Source: an uncultured Alistipes sp.
Lineage (GTDB): Bacteria > Bacteroidota > Bacteroidia > Bacteroidales > Rikenellaceae
DNA: 60,910 bases
Assembly: GCA_944321965.1 (NCBI GenBank)
Contig: CALUNH010000014.1
Span: 1 to 60,910 of the forward strand
Direction: 5' to 3'
The translations under genes and the position numbers were made by a program. Shown here one piece after another: positions 50,120 to 58,974 of this stretch; position 1 is the first letter of the stretch; each line of letters begins with the position of its first letter. The notes below the pieces were generated by a model, which was given only the letters and a program-made list of their open reading frames with translations, made no database searches and had not been told where the DNA came from.

Positions 50120-51088
50120 ATGAAAACGGAATATTTGGGACTTCAACTGTCGAGTCCCGTGATTGTGAGCAGTTCGCCCTACACGTCGAACATGTCCCAT
50201 ATCGAGTCGTGCGTCCGCGCGGGAGCGGGCGCCGTGGTGCTGAAATCGATCTTCGAGGAACAGATCTACCGCCAGGCGGCTTCGCTGGACAAGATGGAGG
50301 GCTATGGCGACGCCGGGGAGTACCTCGAACGCTACCTGGGCGACGCCTACAAGGCCGAGTTGCTGCAGCTCGTGAAGGATGCTGCCAAGACGGGCGTGCC
50401 GGTGATCGGCAGCATCAACTGCGCGGGTTCGGGGGATGCGTGGATCGACTATGCGACGTCGATGCAGGCTGCCGGGGCTTCGGCTCTGGAGCTGAATATC
50501 TTCCTGCTCCCGACGGACCGCCACGCCTCGGCCGCCGGGATCGAGCAGCACTATGCGGACATCGTGCGCAAGGTTTGCGCGGCGGTGACGATCCCGGTCT
50601 CGGTGAAGCTGCCGATGCGTCTGACGAACGTGCTCTCGACGTGCGACACGCTGCTGGCCCGCGGTGCGAAGGGCGTTGTGCTGTTCAACCGTTTCTTCGA
50701 ACCCGATATCGACATCGAGAAACTGACGTTCCAGCCTGCGGATCCGTTCAGCCAGCCGACGGAGCTTCGTCACGTGCTGCGCAGTACGGCCCTGTGTTCG
50801 CACGCGCTGCCCCAACTGGACATCTCGGTTTCGACGGGCGTACACGACGGTGCTGCGGCGGTCAAGGCTTTGCTTTGCGGTGCTTCGGCGGTCCAGGTCT
50901 GCACGGCGATTCACAAACACGGTTACGAGGTGATCGGCCAGATCGGGTCGTTCATCGACGAGTGGGCCGCACGCCACGGTTTCGACACGCTGTCGGCATT
51001 CCGCGGGCGGATGGACTACGGCTCCTCGCAGGGTGAGTTCTTCCAGCGCGTGCAGTATATGAAATACTTCCCGCACGACGCCGAGTAG
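50120..51088 (+). CDS. dihydroorotate-dehydrogenase-like flavoprotein
   Basis: 322 residues with the class 1 DHOD TIM-barrel pattern: LGLQLSSPVIVSSSPYTSN at the start, ELNIFLLPTDR in place of the NxSCPN loop, the FMN-binding Lys in IPVSVKLPMRLTN, and a C-terminal STGVHDGAAAVKALLCGASAVQVCTA phosphate site. The usual active-site Cys or Ser base (NxSCPN) is not evident, so pyrimidine synthesis is doubtful; substrate unknown. It follows gcvT by 20 bases. Confidence 0.88.
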   Translation: MKTEYLGLQLSSPVIVSSSPYTSNMSHIESCVRAGAGAVVLKSIFEEQIYRQAASLDKMEGYGDAGEYLERYLGDAYKAELLQLVKDAAKTGVPVIGSINCAGSGDAWIDYATSMQAAGASALELNIFLLPTDRHASAAGIEQHYADIVRKVCAAVTIPVSVKLPMRLTNVLSTCDTLLARGAKGVVLFNRFFEPDIDIEKLTFQPADPFSQPTELRHVLRSTALCSHALPQLDISVSTGVHDGAAAVKALLCGASAVQVCTAIHKHGYEVIGQIGSFIDEWAARHGFDTLSAFRGRMDYGSSQGEFFQRVQYMKYFPHDAE

Positions 51089-51126
51089 GCGTCATCCGGG
51101 AGCGGCGCCGGACAGGTGTCGCGCAA

Positions 51127-51170
51127 AGGGAAATGGCGTGGATCCGGATTCGGATCCACGCCATTTCCCT
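51127..51170. terminator. 20-base perfect inverted repeat between convergent genes
   Basis: AGGGAAATGGCGTGGATCCG, loop GATT, then its exact complement. It lies between the DHOD-like stop (51088) and the hexosaminidase stop (51188). There is no T-run, so termination is by position rather than a classic intrinsic signal. Confidence 0.7.
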
Positions 51171-51187
51171 GTCGGGGGCGTTGCGGC

Positions 51188-52780
51188 CTATTTTCCTGCT
51201 TCGGCGGTTTCGAAGAAGTAGGGGGCGTAGCGGTATCCGCACATCCTGTAAATCTTGCGGAGGTGTTCCATGCGGCGGCGGAAATCCCCGATGTCGCGGC
51301 GGTCATAGCTCCACCCCACTTCGGCCAGGGCGGCCAGACGCGGCAGGGCCATGTGCTGTACGTGGGCGAATGAGCCCATGTATTCGGTCCAGATGTTGCC
51401 CTGTACCCCGAGGATATAGGGGCGCTCGGCATCGGTCAGCTGGTCGTAGGGGTCGAGGGCGTAGGCCTTCTCGACGGGAATGTATCCGCCGATTCCCCAC
51501 GGTTCGCGGCCCTCGGGGTGCTCCGTCTGGTAGTAATCCAGGTAGCAGTGGGTGTTGGGGGTCATGATGACCTTGTTTCCGGCGCGGGCTGCGGCGATGC
51601 CGCCCGTGGCGCCGCGCCACGACATGATGGTCGCGCTCTGCGAGATACCCCCTTCGAGGATCTCGTCCCAGCCGATCAGACGGCGTCCGTGCTCGTTGAG
51701 CCACTTCTCCATCCGGAGCACGAAGTAGCTCTGCAGTTCGTGTTCGTCCTTCAGGTGCTCGTCGCGGATGCGCTGCTGGCAGGCGGGGCAGACTTTCCAG
51801 CTCTGTTTCGGGCACTCGTCGCCTCCCACGTGGATGTACTCCGAGGGGAAGAGTTCGATCACCTCCGCGAGGACGTTCTGCAGGAATTCGAACGTGGACT
51901 CCTTGCCGGCGCAGAAGACCTCGGGGAAGACACCCCACCTGGTCTGGACCTTGTACTCCTCGCCGGTGCACCCCAGGAAGGGGTAGGCCGCCAGTGCGGC
52001 CGAGGCGTGGCCCGGCATTTCGATCTCGGGGACCACGACGATGAAGCGTTCCGCGGCATAGGCTACCACGTCGCGCACCTGCTTCTGGGTGTAATAACCT
52101 CCGTAGGGGGTTCCGTCGTAGACCGGGGAGTTGTTGCCGAGGACGGTTTCCGCACGCTGCGACCCGATCCTGGTCAACTCGGGATAGCGGCGGATCTCGA
52201 TTCGCCAGCCCTGGTCTTCGGTCAGGTGCCAGTGGAAGCGGTTGATTTTGTGCAGGGCCAGCAGGTCGATGAAACTCTTGATCTCGTCGACCGTGAAGAA
52301 GTGGCGTCCGCAGTCGAGCATTGCTCCGCGGTATCCGAACGAGGGCGCATCCTCAACCTGCAGGGAGGGGAGCGTCGTTCCGTACTGGGCGAGGAGCTGC
52401 CGCAGGCTCTGGAGCCCGTAGAAGAGTCCGGCGGGCGATCCGCCCCGGATATCGATCCCCGAAGCGGCGATATCGAGCCGGTAGGCCTCCTCGCCGAGCG
52501 ACGGGTCGACCGCGAGGCGGATCTCTGCGGGGCTTTTCCCGACCACCTTCAGCTGCAGGTTCTCTTCCCGGGCGATCGTCCGGGCGAAGATCTCCGCGGC
52601 ACGGCGCAGTGCCTTGTCTGCCCGGGGCAGCGAGATCCGGGCGGATTCCGTCAGGGTGAAGGTCTGTGTGCCGTCGGCGACCACCTTCTGGGGTATGGGG
52701 ACGATGGCGGGCAGCTCCTCCGCGGCGAGCCCCGTACCGGCCAGTGCGAGTGCGAAGGCCGAAAGGATGAGTTTTTTCAT
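51188..52780 (-). CDS. beta-N-acetylhexosaminidase, GH20
   Basis: 530 residues with a signal peptide (AFALALAGTGLAA), an N-terminal GH20b domain, and the GH20 barrel. Key motifs: FHWHLTEDQGWRIEI, IEMPGHASAALAAYP, and the catalytic Asp-Glu pair in HVGGDECPK (Asp 321, Glu 322). It cleaves terminal GlcNAc or GalNAc from host glycans or peptidoglycan fragments in the periplasm or on the surface. Not part of a visible polysaccharide utilisation locus: no SusC/SusD neighbours. Confidence 0.96.
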   Translation of the reverse strand: MKKLILSAFALALAGTGLAAEELPAIVPIPQKVVADGTQTFTLTESARISLPRADKALRRAAEIFARTIAREENLQLKVVGKSPAEIRLAVDPSLGEEAYRLDIAASGIDIRGGSPAGLFYGLQSLRQLLAQYGTTLPSLQVEDAPSFGYRGAMLDCGRHFFTVDEIKSFIDLLALHKINRFHWHLTEDQGWRIEIRRYPELTRIGSQRAETVLGNNSPVYDGTPYGGYYTQKQVRDVVAYAAERFIVVVPEIEMPGHASAALAAYPFLGCTGEEYKVQTRWGVFPEVFCAGKESTFEFLQNVLAEVIELFPSEYIHVGGDECPKQSWKVCPACQQRIRDEHLKDEHELQSYFVLRMEKWLNEHGRRLIGWDEILEGGISQSATIMSWRGATGGIAAARAGNKVIMTPNTHCYLDYYQTEHPEGREPWGIGGYIPVEKAYALDPYDQLTDAERPYILGVQGNIWTEYMGSFAHVQHMALPRLAALAEVGWSYDRRDIGDFRRRMEHLRKIYRMCGYRYAPYFFETAEAGK

Positions 52781-52862
52781 TTTTCCGAGTATTTTGGGGG
52801 TTAGAGTTCGTGCGGTTCATTCCGACGCCGGGCGGTCTCGGTCCGGGTGTGCATCGGGATCA

Positions 52863-52894
52863 TAAAGTTATGTTTTTTTGGTTTCCGACCCAAA
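52863..52894 (-). promoter_or_regulatory. hexosaminidase promoter
   Basis: TTTG (52891-52894) and TAACTTTA (52863-52870) on the minus strand, spacer 20 bases, one mismatch in the -7 box. Confidence 0.6.
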
Positions 52895-52925
52895 AAAAAA
52901 ATCGAAATTGCCTCGTCCGGGGCGT

Positions 52926-53600
52926 CTAAATCCTCCCGTTCGGACCGTGCGGGGCGCTTCCGGCCCGGCATTCGGCATCGAAGGCTTCATCGAAAAGGCT
53001 GCGCAGGAGTTCCTCGTCACGGATGATCCGCCTCAACTCTTCGAGCCGACGCGCATTCTCCGAAGGTTCGATCCAGAGCCGCAGGTAACCTCCTTCGGCA
53101 TACTTCGCCCGGAGGTGTCCGAGACAGCGGGCATAGTGCCCCTCGCGGTCGAGTTCAGGGTAGTGGGCCGCGCCGTACTGGACCGTGCGGCGGATGATCG
53201 TCGCGGGGTCGATCATCCGGTCGGCTTCGGCGACGATCCGTCCGTAGACCGACCGCGGGGCGTGTTTCGACGAGGCGCGGTGGTCCTCCACGGCCTCGCG
53301 CATCGTGCGGATCTGCTCCTCCGAGAACCAGCGTCTCAGTTCCCGGTCTGCGGCGAGGATTCGCCCGGCATCGAGGTGGTGGTTTTCGCGTCCGTTGACC
53401 AGTCCGGTATCGTGGTAGGCCGCAATCGCGTAGACCATGTCGGGGTTGACGTCGTAATCGGCGGCCAGGGTCAGGCTGCGGTCGATTACCGCCCGTGCAT
53501 GGTCGAGGTCGTGTGCGCGGTCGAACTCCCGATAGCGGGGGAGGATTCGTTGCTCGATGTAGCTGGTGAGTTCGGGATTCAGCGGTTGTGCGTTTTTCAT
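52926..53600 (-). CDS. HD-domain phosphohydrolase
   Basis: 224 residues, no signal peptide. HD metal ligands: His 30 and His 34 in AHDLDHARAV, HD 63-64 in AAYHDTGL, and a later DHRASSK. This small single-domain form resembles the YedJ-type hydrolases acting on nucleotides or other phosphate esters; substrate unknown. Single gene between hexosaminidase and the rny terminator. Confidence 0.88.
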   Translation of the reverse strand: MKNAQPLNPELTSYIEQRILPRYREFDRAHDLDHARAVIDRSLTLAADYDVNPDMVYAIAAYHDTGLVNGRENHHLDAGRILAADRELRRWFSEEQIRTMREAVEDHRASSKHAPRSVYGRIVAEADRMIDPATIIRRTVQYGAAHYPELDREGHYARCLGHLRAKYAEGGYLRLWIEPSENARRLEELRRIIRDEELLRSLFDEAFDAECRAGSAPHGPNGRI

Positions 53601-53650
53601 GGCGTTTGCGGTGCGGTATGGGGTTCTGTCCCGGGGCTGCCTCCTTTACG

Positions 53651-53682
53651 AAAAATCCTCCGGAGATTTCCGAAGGATTTTT
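53651..53682 (-). terminator. rny terminator
   Basis: On the minus strand AAAAATCCTTCGGA, loop AATC, TCCGGAGGATTTTT: an 8-pair GC-rich core plus A/T arms ending in a T-run, about 50 bases after the rny stop. Confidence 0.82.
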
Positions 53683-53733
53683 CATGCGGGGGAATTGCGC
53701 CCCCCCCTCCCGTTTGTACGGCCCCTCCGGTGC

Positions 53734-55281
53734 CTACTTGGCGTAGGCCACGGCGCGGGTTTCGCGGATGACGGTGATCTTCACCTGTCCGGGGTAGGTC
53801 ATCTCGTCCTGGATCTTCTTGGCGATATCGTGCGAAAGTCCCTCCGACTCCTGATCCGAGAGTTTGTCGGCTCCGACGATGACGCGCAGCTCGCGTCCGG
53901 CCTGGATGGCGTAGGTCTTCACGACGCCGGGGTAGGAGAGTGCAATGTCCTCCATCTCCTTGAGCCGCTTGATGTAGCTCTCGACGACCTCGCGGCGTGC
54001 GCCGGGGCGTGCGCCGGAGATGGCGTCGCAAACCTGGATGATCGGCGCGATGAGCGATGTCATCTCCACCTCGTCGTGGTGGGCGCCGATGGCGTTGCAG
54101 ACTTCGGCCTTCTCCTTGTACTTTTCGGCGAGTTTCATGCCGATGATGGCGTGCGGGAGTTCGGGTTCGTCGTCGGGCACCTTGCCGATGTCGTGCAACA
54201 GTCCGGCGCGGCGGGCGATCTTGGGGTTGAGCCCCAGTTCGGCGGCCATGATTCCTGCGAGGTTCGCCGTCTCCCGGGCGTGCTGGAGCAGGTTTTGGCC
54301 GTAGGACGAACGGTATTTCATCTTACCGATGAGGCGGATCATTTCGGGATGGAGCCCGTGGATTCCGAGGTCGATGGCGGTGCGTTTTCCGACCTCGACG
54401 ATCTCCTCCTCGATCTGCTTCTGGACCTTGGCGACGACCTCCTCGATGCGTGCGGGGTGGATGCGGCCGTCGGTGACGAGCTGGTGCAGCGCGAGACGTG
54501 CGATTTCGCGGCGCACGGGGTCGAATCCCGAGAGGATGATCGCCTCGGGGGTATCGTCTACGATGATCTCGATGCCTGTTGCGGCCTCCAGGGCGCGGAT
54601 GTTGCGGCCTTCGCGTCCGATGATGCGGCCCTTGACCTCATCGCTCTCGATGTTGAATACCGTGACGGCATTCTCGATGGCGGTTTCGGTTGCGACGCGC
54701 TGGATCGAGGCAACGATGATTCGTTTGGCCTCTTTCGACGCGGTCATCTTGGCCTCTTCGATGGTTTCGTTGATGTAGGAGGCGGCTTCGGTCTTGGCCT
54801 CGGCCTTCATGTTCTCCATGAGGATGTTCTTGGCCTCCTCGGCGCTCATCCCGGAGATCTGTTCGAGTCGGACGTTCTGTTCGCGTCGCACCTGGTCGAT
54901 CTCCTCCTTCTTGTGCTCGATGAGCTGCATCTGGTTCTGCATCTGCTCCTTGAGCCGGTCGTTTTCCCGGATTTTGTTTTCCAGGTCGCGCTCCTTGTTC
55001 TGGAGGTTCTGTTCGAGCTGTTTGGCGCGTTGTTCGCTCTGTGCGAGTTTCTGATTCCGTTCGTTGACCTGCCGGTCGTGTTCGCTTTTCAGTTGGATAA
55101 ACTTTTCCTTGGCCTGGAGGATTCTCTCCTTCTTGATCATCTCGGCTTCGGCTTCGGCCTCCTTGAGTGCAGTTTCGCGTCGTTTTCGGATGGTATTCTT
55201 GACCACGAAGTTGGTAACGACGGCGTAAACTGCAATGGCGACCACCGCGGAGATACATGCTGCCAAAATGGTGATATACAT
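53734..55281 (-). CDS. rny: ribonuclease Y
   Basis: Membrane-bound endoribonuclease that starts mRNA decay. 515 residues: N-terminal helix ([20 protein letters not shown]), a long Glu/Lys coiled coil (to about 190), a KH domain with [15 protein letters not shown], and an HD domain with [11 protein letters not shown]. Length and order are standard. It starts about 50 bases downstream of the probable 6S RNA terminator. Confidence 0.97.
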   Translation of the reverse strand: MYITILAACISAVVAIAVYAVVTNFVVKNTIRKRRETALKEAEAEAEMIKKERILQAKEKFIQLKSEHDRQVNERNQKLAQSEQRAKQLEQNLQNKERDLENKIRENDRLKEQMQNQMQLIEHKKEEIDQVRREQNVRLEQISGMSAEEAKNILMENMKAEAKTEAASYINETIEEAKMTASKEAKRIIVASIQRVATETAIENAVTVFNIESDEVKGRIIGREGRNIRALEAATGIEIIVDDTPEAIILSGFDPVRREIARLALHQLVTDGRIHPARIEEVVAKVQKQIEEEIVEVGKRTAIDLGIHGLHPEMIRLIGKMKYRSSYGQNLLQHARETANLAGIMAAELGLNPKIARRAGLLHDIGKVPDDEPELPHAIIGMKLAEKYKEKAEVCNAIGAHHDEVEMTSLIAPIIQVCDAISGARPGARREVVESYIKRLKEMEDIALSYPGVVKTYAIQAGRELRVIVGADKLSDQESEGLSHDIAKKIQDEMTYPGQVKITVIRETRAVAYAK

Positions 55282-55331
55282 TGTACTTTACGTGTTTTTA
55301 ATTATTAAACAGGTGTTTAGAGTGTTCAAAT

Positions 55332-55536
55332 AAAAAAACCGCATAGTCTTCCTTATTCTTGTTTGACGAATCTGCAGATCAGTCATGTGTGGGGGCTCCG
55401 ACAATCGCAATCTTCCAACGGTGCGCCGTAACGCACTCCCCGGGTTGCGGGTACTGGGCCTGATTTTGAAGCATCGTAAGTTACCCCAATTTAAAAAGTG
55501 TTCAGTTTCGCAAAGCTTTAAGGAATCTATGCGGGT
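55332..55536 (-). ncRNA. ssrS: probable 6S RNA
   Basis: On the minus strand a transcript of about 200 bases has its ends paired: CCGCATAG (55527-55534) with CTATGCGG (55339-55346), then UUCCUUA (55519-55525) with UAAGGAA (55349-55355), then UUUGCGAA with UUCGUCAAA, followed by a large internal bubble and an apical rod with CGCAA/UUGCG and GUGCG/CGCAC pairs. The 3' end runs into T7, an intrinsic terminator. Size, closed-rod shape with central bubble and position next to zapA fit 6S RNA, which sequesters RNA polymerase. The 5' end is approximate and no good promoter is seen. Confidence 0.7.
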
Positions 55537-55671
55537 AGATTCTGACGTATGTATAAGAACGCAGTTTGTTTCGGAACAGTCCGGTGTTTTCGGCACCTGA
55601 GCTATCTTGTCGTCGGGCTTCCGGATTTCGGCTCCTTCGGCCTTCGGTTTCCTTTTCGTAACAGTTCCCTC

Positions 55672-55926
55672 TCCCCTCTTTTTCGCTTCCTTCTCTCCTT
55701 TTCCTCTTCCTCTTCCTCTTCCTCTTCCTCTTTTACTCTTCCCTTCTCTCTCCTTCTCTCTCCTTCTCTCTCCTTCTCTTTTTCTCTTTCGTCTCTTTCT
55801 CGCGGCGTCTTTCTTCTCCTCTCCTTTCTTCTCCTCTCCTCTTCTTCTCCTCTCCTCTCCTCTCCTCTCTGCTCCTCTTTCTCCCCATTTCTCCTCTCTC
55901 CCTCTCGTCTCTCTTGCCCCCCCCTC
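55672..55926. repeat. polypyrimidine tandem-repeat tract
   Basis: About 255 bases almost wholly C/T on the plus strand, containing CCTCTT five times (55703-55732), the decamer CTTCTCTCTC three times (55743-55772), TCTCC four times (55846-55865) and many degenerate copies. It starts directly at the zapA stop, so the zapA transcript would carry a purine-rich 3' region. Confidence 0.88.
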
Positions 55927-56229
55927 TCAGGGTTTCAGGGTGTTGAGGTATGAGTCTATTTCGGTGCCGATTTTTTCCAGTTTGTTGAGGTCTTCGCTGT
56001 CGACCTCTCTGCTCTGCCGCATGGCGACATTTGCAATTGCGAATTTCAGGGCTGCCATTGCGAGATAATCCTGATCTCCCCAGCCTTTGATATTCTGTTG
56101 TTTTATCAGCACGAGATAGCTGTTCACCTCCCGTTCAGCCAGTCGATAGACCTCTTCCTTTCCGCTTTCGATATTGAATGGATAGCTTTTACCGGCTATC
56201 TTGAGGGTTATCGCCTGTTTTTTCGACAT
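55927..56229 (-). CDS. zapA: cell division protein ZapA
   Basis: A small cytoplasmic protein that cross-links FtsZ filaments. About 100 residues from MSKKQAITLKIAGKSYPFNI, with the ZapA pattern EEVYRLAEREVNSYLVLIKQQ and AMAALKFAIANV, and a C-terminal helix. An upstream ATG at 56268 would add 13 residues (MLDVTVDVNEKKK). It follows the coiled-coil gene and precedes the 6S RNA candidate. Confidence 0.92.
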   Translation of the reverse strand: MSKKQAITLKIAGKSYPFNIESGKEEVYRLAEREVNSYLVLIKQQNIKGWGDQDYLAMAALKFAIANVAMRQSREVDSEDLNKLEKIGTEIDSYLNTLKP

Positions 56230-56281
56230 TTTCTTTTTTTCGTTTACATCGACCGTCACATCCAGCATCCTGTCGGAACCG

Positions 56282-56605
56282 TCATTCCGGGAGGTTGTCG
56301 GTTTCGGGGTTTACCGACGTCTGTCCCAGCAAAGCGATGCACTTGTCTACCTCCCGCATCAGCCGGTTAACACGTGCTCTTGCCTTTTCGCGGTTGGTTC
56401 CGCCTCCCGCGAGTCCTTCCGCGAGCTGCATTCGGGCCACTTCGGCCTCCAGCTCCTTGATCCGTTCTTCGAGCGTCCGTTTTTCGGAGCGCCAGGCGTC
56501 CCGTTGCGCGGCGAGGTCGTCACAGATCTTCGACAGCCTTTTGTGGTCGTCAATCAACTGCCTGACACGGGCTTCGATGTTCGTTATCACACTTTTTTCG
56601 GCCAT
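56282..56605 (-). CDS. small coiled-coil protein, ZapB-like
   Basis: A 107-residue, highly charged protein with a continuous heptad pattern over about residues 5-60 (RVRQLIDDHKRLSKICDDL, KRTLEERIKELEAEV) and a second helix (ARARVNRLMREVDKCIALL). Adjacent to and co-directional with zapA, it probably acts in division. It is not similar enough to enterobacterial ZapB to name it so. Confidence 0.85.
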   Translation of the reverse strand: MAEKSVITNIEARVRQLIDDHKRLSKICDDLAAQRDAWRSEKRTLEERIKELEAEVARMQLAEGLAGGGTNREKARARVNRLMREVDKCIALLGQTSVNPETDNLPE

Positions 56606-56633
56606 CGGTTTCGGAAAGGTCCGTTTCGCTTTT

Positions 56634-56665
56634 CAAAGGTAGAAAAAAAAGGAGAAAAAAACAAA
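56634..56665 (-). promoter_or_regulatory. promoter of the coiled-coil/zapA pair
   Basis: TTTG (56662-56665) and TACCTTTG (56634-56641) on the minus strand with a 20-base, nearly pure T/C spacer. Confidence 0.7.
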
Positions 56666-57964
56666 TTATTTTGCAAAGGGCTCCCCGTAGAGGTCGTAAT
56701 CTTCGGCCTGTACTACCTTTATGTCGTAAAAATGTCCTTTTCGGAGCCTTTTCCCATCGGCCGGGACGAGAATCTCCTGGTCAACCTCCGGGGAGTCGTA
56801 CTGCGTGCGCCCGACATACCAGTCGCCCTGCCGGGAGTCGATCAGTACGCGCTCGGTGCGTCCCACACGCCGACGGTTGTTTTCGAGCGAGATTTCGTTC
56901 TGCAGGGCCATGATGCGGTCCACGCGCTGCTGCTTGATCTCCTCGGGAACGTCGTCGCGGAGTTCGCGGGCGGAATAGGTTCCCTCCTCCTCGGAGTAGG
57001 GGAATACGCCGAGCCGCTCGAAACGCACCTCGCGCACGAAGTCGAGCAGCTCCTCGAAATCGGCCTCGGTCTCCCCGGGGTATCCGACCAGCAGGGTGGT
57101 GCGCAGGGCCAGGTCGGGAATCGCCTCCCGCAGACGCCGGATCAGCTCCAGGGCTTCGGCCTTGGTGTGGCGGCGCAGCATGGCCGTGAGCTGGGCGTCG
57201 GAGATGTGCTGGAAGGGGATGTCGAGGTATTTGCAGATCTTGGGCTCGGAGGCCATCACTTCGATGAGCTCCCCGGGGAACGCCGCCGGATAGGCGTAGT
57301 GGAGGCGGATCCACTCGATTCCGTCGATGCGGCACAGACGGCGCAGCAATTCGGCGATCATCCGTTTCCCGTAAAGGTCGAGTCCGTAGTAGGTGGTGTC
57401 CTGGGCGATGACGATCAACTCGCGGACGCCCTGCGCGGCCAGCTTGCGGGCCTCCTCCTCCAGCACCTCCATGGGCACCGAGACGTGCGGCCCGCGGATG
57501 AGCGGGATGGCGCAGTAGCCGCACTTCCAGTTGCAGCCTTCGGAGATCTTCAGGTAGGCGTAGTGCTTCGGGGTCGTGAGGTGGCGTTCGGTCTCCAGCG
57601 CGGGGTCCTCCGAGGCCCCGAGGGCCCGGACAATACCGTCCCAGGTGCGGGCCCCGAAATATTCGTCGACTTCGGGGATCTCCGAGCGCAGGTCGTCGGC
57701 ATAACGCTCCGAAAGGCAGCCGATGACGAACAGGTGTTCGATCTTTCCGGCCTTCTTGGCTTCGGCGGCGCGGAGGATCATCTCCACGGACTCCTGCTTG
57801 GCGTCGCCGATGAACCCGCAGGTGTTGATGACGACCACCTTGGCGTCGGTGCGGTCGCTGTCGAAGCGGACTTCGTATCCGGCTGCCGCCAACCGGGCCA
57901 TGAGATGCTCGCTGTCGACGGTGTTCTTCGAGCAGCCGAGCGTGATGACGTTAATTTTTTTCAT
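56666..57964 (-). CDS. rimO: ribosomal protein S12 methylthiotransferase RimO
   Basis: Radical SAM enzyme that methylthiolates Asp89 of ribosomal protein S12. 432 residues: the N-terminal UPF0004 domain with three cluster Cys (LGCSKNTVD, NTCGFIGDAKQES, GCLSERY), the radical SAM motif in EGCNWKCGYCAIP, and a C-terminal TRAM domain. I start at MKKINVITLG (57964), which overlaps the ftsY stop by 14 bases. The methylthiotransferase type follows from these blocks and length; MiaB is less likely. Confidence 0.95.
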   Translation of the reverse strand: MKKINVITLGCSKNTVDSEHLMARLAAAGYEVRFDSDRTDAKVVVINTCGFIGDAKQESVEMILRAAEAKKAGKIEHLFVIGCLSERYADDLRSEIPEVDEYFGARTWDGIVRALGASEDPALETERHLTTPKHYAYLKISEGCNWKCGYCAIPLIRGPHVSVPMEVLEEEARKLAAQGVRELIVIAQDTTYYGLDLYGKRMIAELLRRLCRIDGIEWIRLHYAYPAAFPGELIEVMASEPKICKYLDIPFQHISDAQLTAMLRRHTKAEALELIRRLREAIPDLALRTTLLVGYPGETEADFEELLDFVREVRFERLGVFPYSEEEGTYSARELRDDVPEEIKQQRVDRIMALQNEISLENNRRRVGRTERVLIDSRQGDWYVGRTQYDSPEVDQEILVPADGKRLRKGHFYDIKVVQAEDYDLYGEPFAK

Positions 57965-58952
57965 CTCCGAACAATGCGTTGACAAACTCCCGGCGGTCGA
58001 AGATCCGCAGCTGGTCGATCCCCTCGCCGATGCCGATGTAGCGTACCGGAATGTGGAACTGGTCGCTGATGCCGATCACCACACCGCCCTTGGCCGTGCC
58101 GTCGAGCTTCGTGATCGTGAGCGAGGTGACCTGCGTGGCCTGGGTGAACTGGCGGGCCTGCTCGAAGGCGTTCTGGCCGGTCGAGCCGTCCAGTACGAGC
58201 ATCACCTCGTGGGGCGCCCCGGGGATCACCTTCGACATGACGTTGCGGATCTTCGTCAGCTCGTTCATCAGGTTGATCTTGTTGTGCAGGCGTCCGGCGG
58301 TGTCGATCAACACCACGTCGGCGCCGTTTGCCTTGGCCGAGGTGAGCGTGTCGAAGGCCACCGAGGCGGGGTCGGAGCCCATCTGCTGCCGGATCATCGT
58401 GGCCCCGGCACGGTCGGCCCAGACCTGCAGCTGGTCGATCGCCGCGGCGCGGAACGTATCGGCGGCTCCGATCCAGACCTTCCGACCGGCCTTCGTGAGC
58501 TGTGCGGCAAGTTTCCCGATCGTGGTGGTCTTCCCGGCGCCGTTCACGCCGACGACCATCACCACGTAGGGTTCCCCCTCGCGGGCGTCGAGCCCGAAAT
58601 GCGCTGCGGACCCGTGGGCCTGTTCGAGCAGGTCGGCGATCTCCTCGCGCAGAATCGACTGCAGCTCGGAGGTGTTCATGTATTTGTCGCGGGCCACGCG
58701 CTCCTCGATGCGGCGGATGATCTTTACGGTGGTCTCGACCCCGACGTCCGAAGTGATGAGCACCTCTTCCAGATCATCGAGTACGTCGGCATCGACCGTG
58801 GAGCGTCCGGCGACGGCGCGGGCGAGTTTCGAGAAGAGCCCGGTTTTGGTCTTCTCCAGTCCGGCGCTCAGCTCCTGCCGCTGTTGTCGGGCCTGCTCCT
58901 CGGAGACGGGAGTCTCCTGCTGTTTTTTGCGGAAAATATCGAAAAAAGCCAT
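57951..58952 (-). CDS. ftsY: signal recognition particle receptor FtsY
   Basis: The SRP receptor GTPase that docks ribosomes at the Sec translocon. 333 residues with a short acidic/basic start (MAFFDIFRKKQQET), an N domain, and a G domain with P-loop GVNGAGKTTTIGKLA, GAADTFRAAA, DTAGRLHN and TKLDGTAKGG. Normal length for forms lacking the long acidic A domain. Overlaps rimO; divergent from the secreted protein gene. Confidence 0.97.
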   Translation of the reverse strand: MAFFDIFRKKQQETPVSEEQARQQRQELSAGLEKTKTGLFSKLARAVAGRSTVDADVLDDLEEVLITSDVGVETTVKIIRRIEERVARDKYMNTSELQSILREEIADLLEQAHGSAAHFGLDAREGEPYVVMVVGVNGAGKTTTIGKLAAQLTKAGRKVWIGAADTFRAAAIDQLQVWADRAGATMIRQQMGSDPASVAFDTLTSAKANGADVVLIDTAGRLHNKINLMNELTKIRNVMSKVIPGAPHEVMLVLDGSTGQNAFEQARQFTQATQVTSLTITKLDGTAKGGVVIGISDQFHIPVRYIGIGEGIDQLRIFDRREFVNALFGDEKN

Positions 58953-58974
58953 GTTCGGAAAATTTATCTCGGGA

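Larger units (their letters stand above)
55282..55926. other. zapA-rny intergenic region (645 bases)
   Basis: No protein gene. From the rny side: a short AT-rich leader, the 6S RNA candidate (55332-55536), a moderately structured stretch with GGTG ... CACC hairpin (about 55581-55598), and a polypyrimidine array (55672-55926). Confidence 0.7.

Noticed and set aside
55549-55953. ORFs through the polypyrimidine tract on the plus strand
   Set aside because: Ser/Leu/Phe/Pro repeats from C/T-rich DNA, open in several frames, antisense to zapA at the end.
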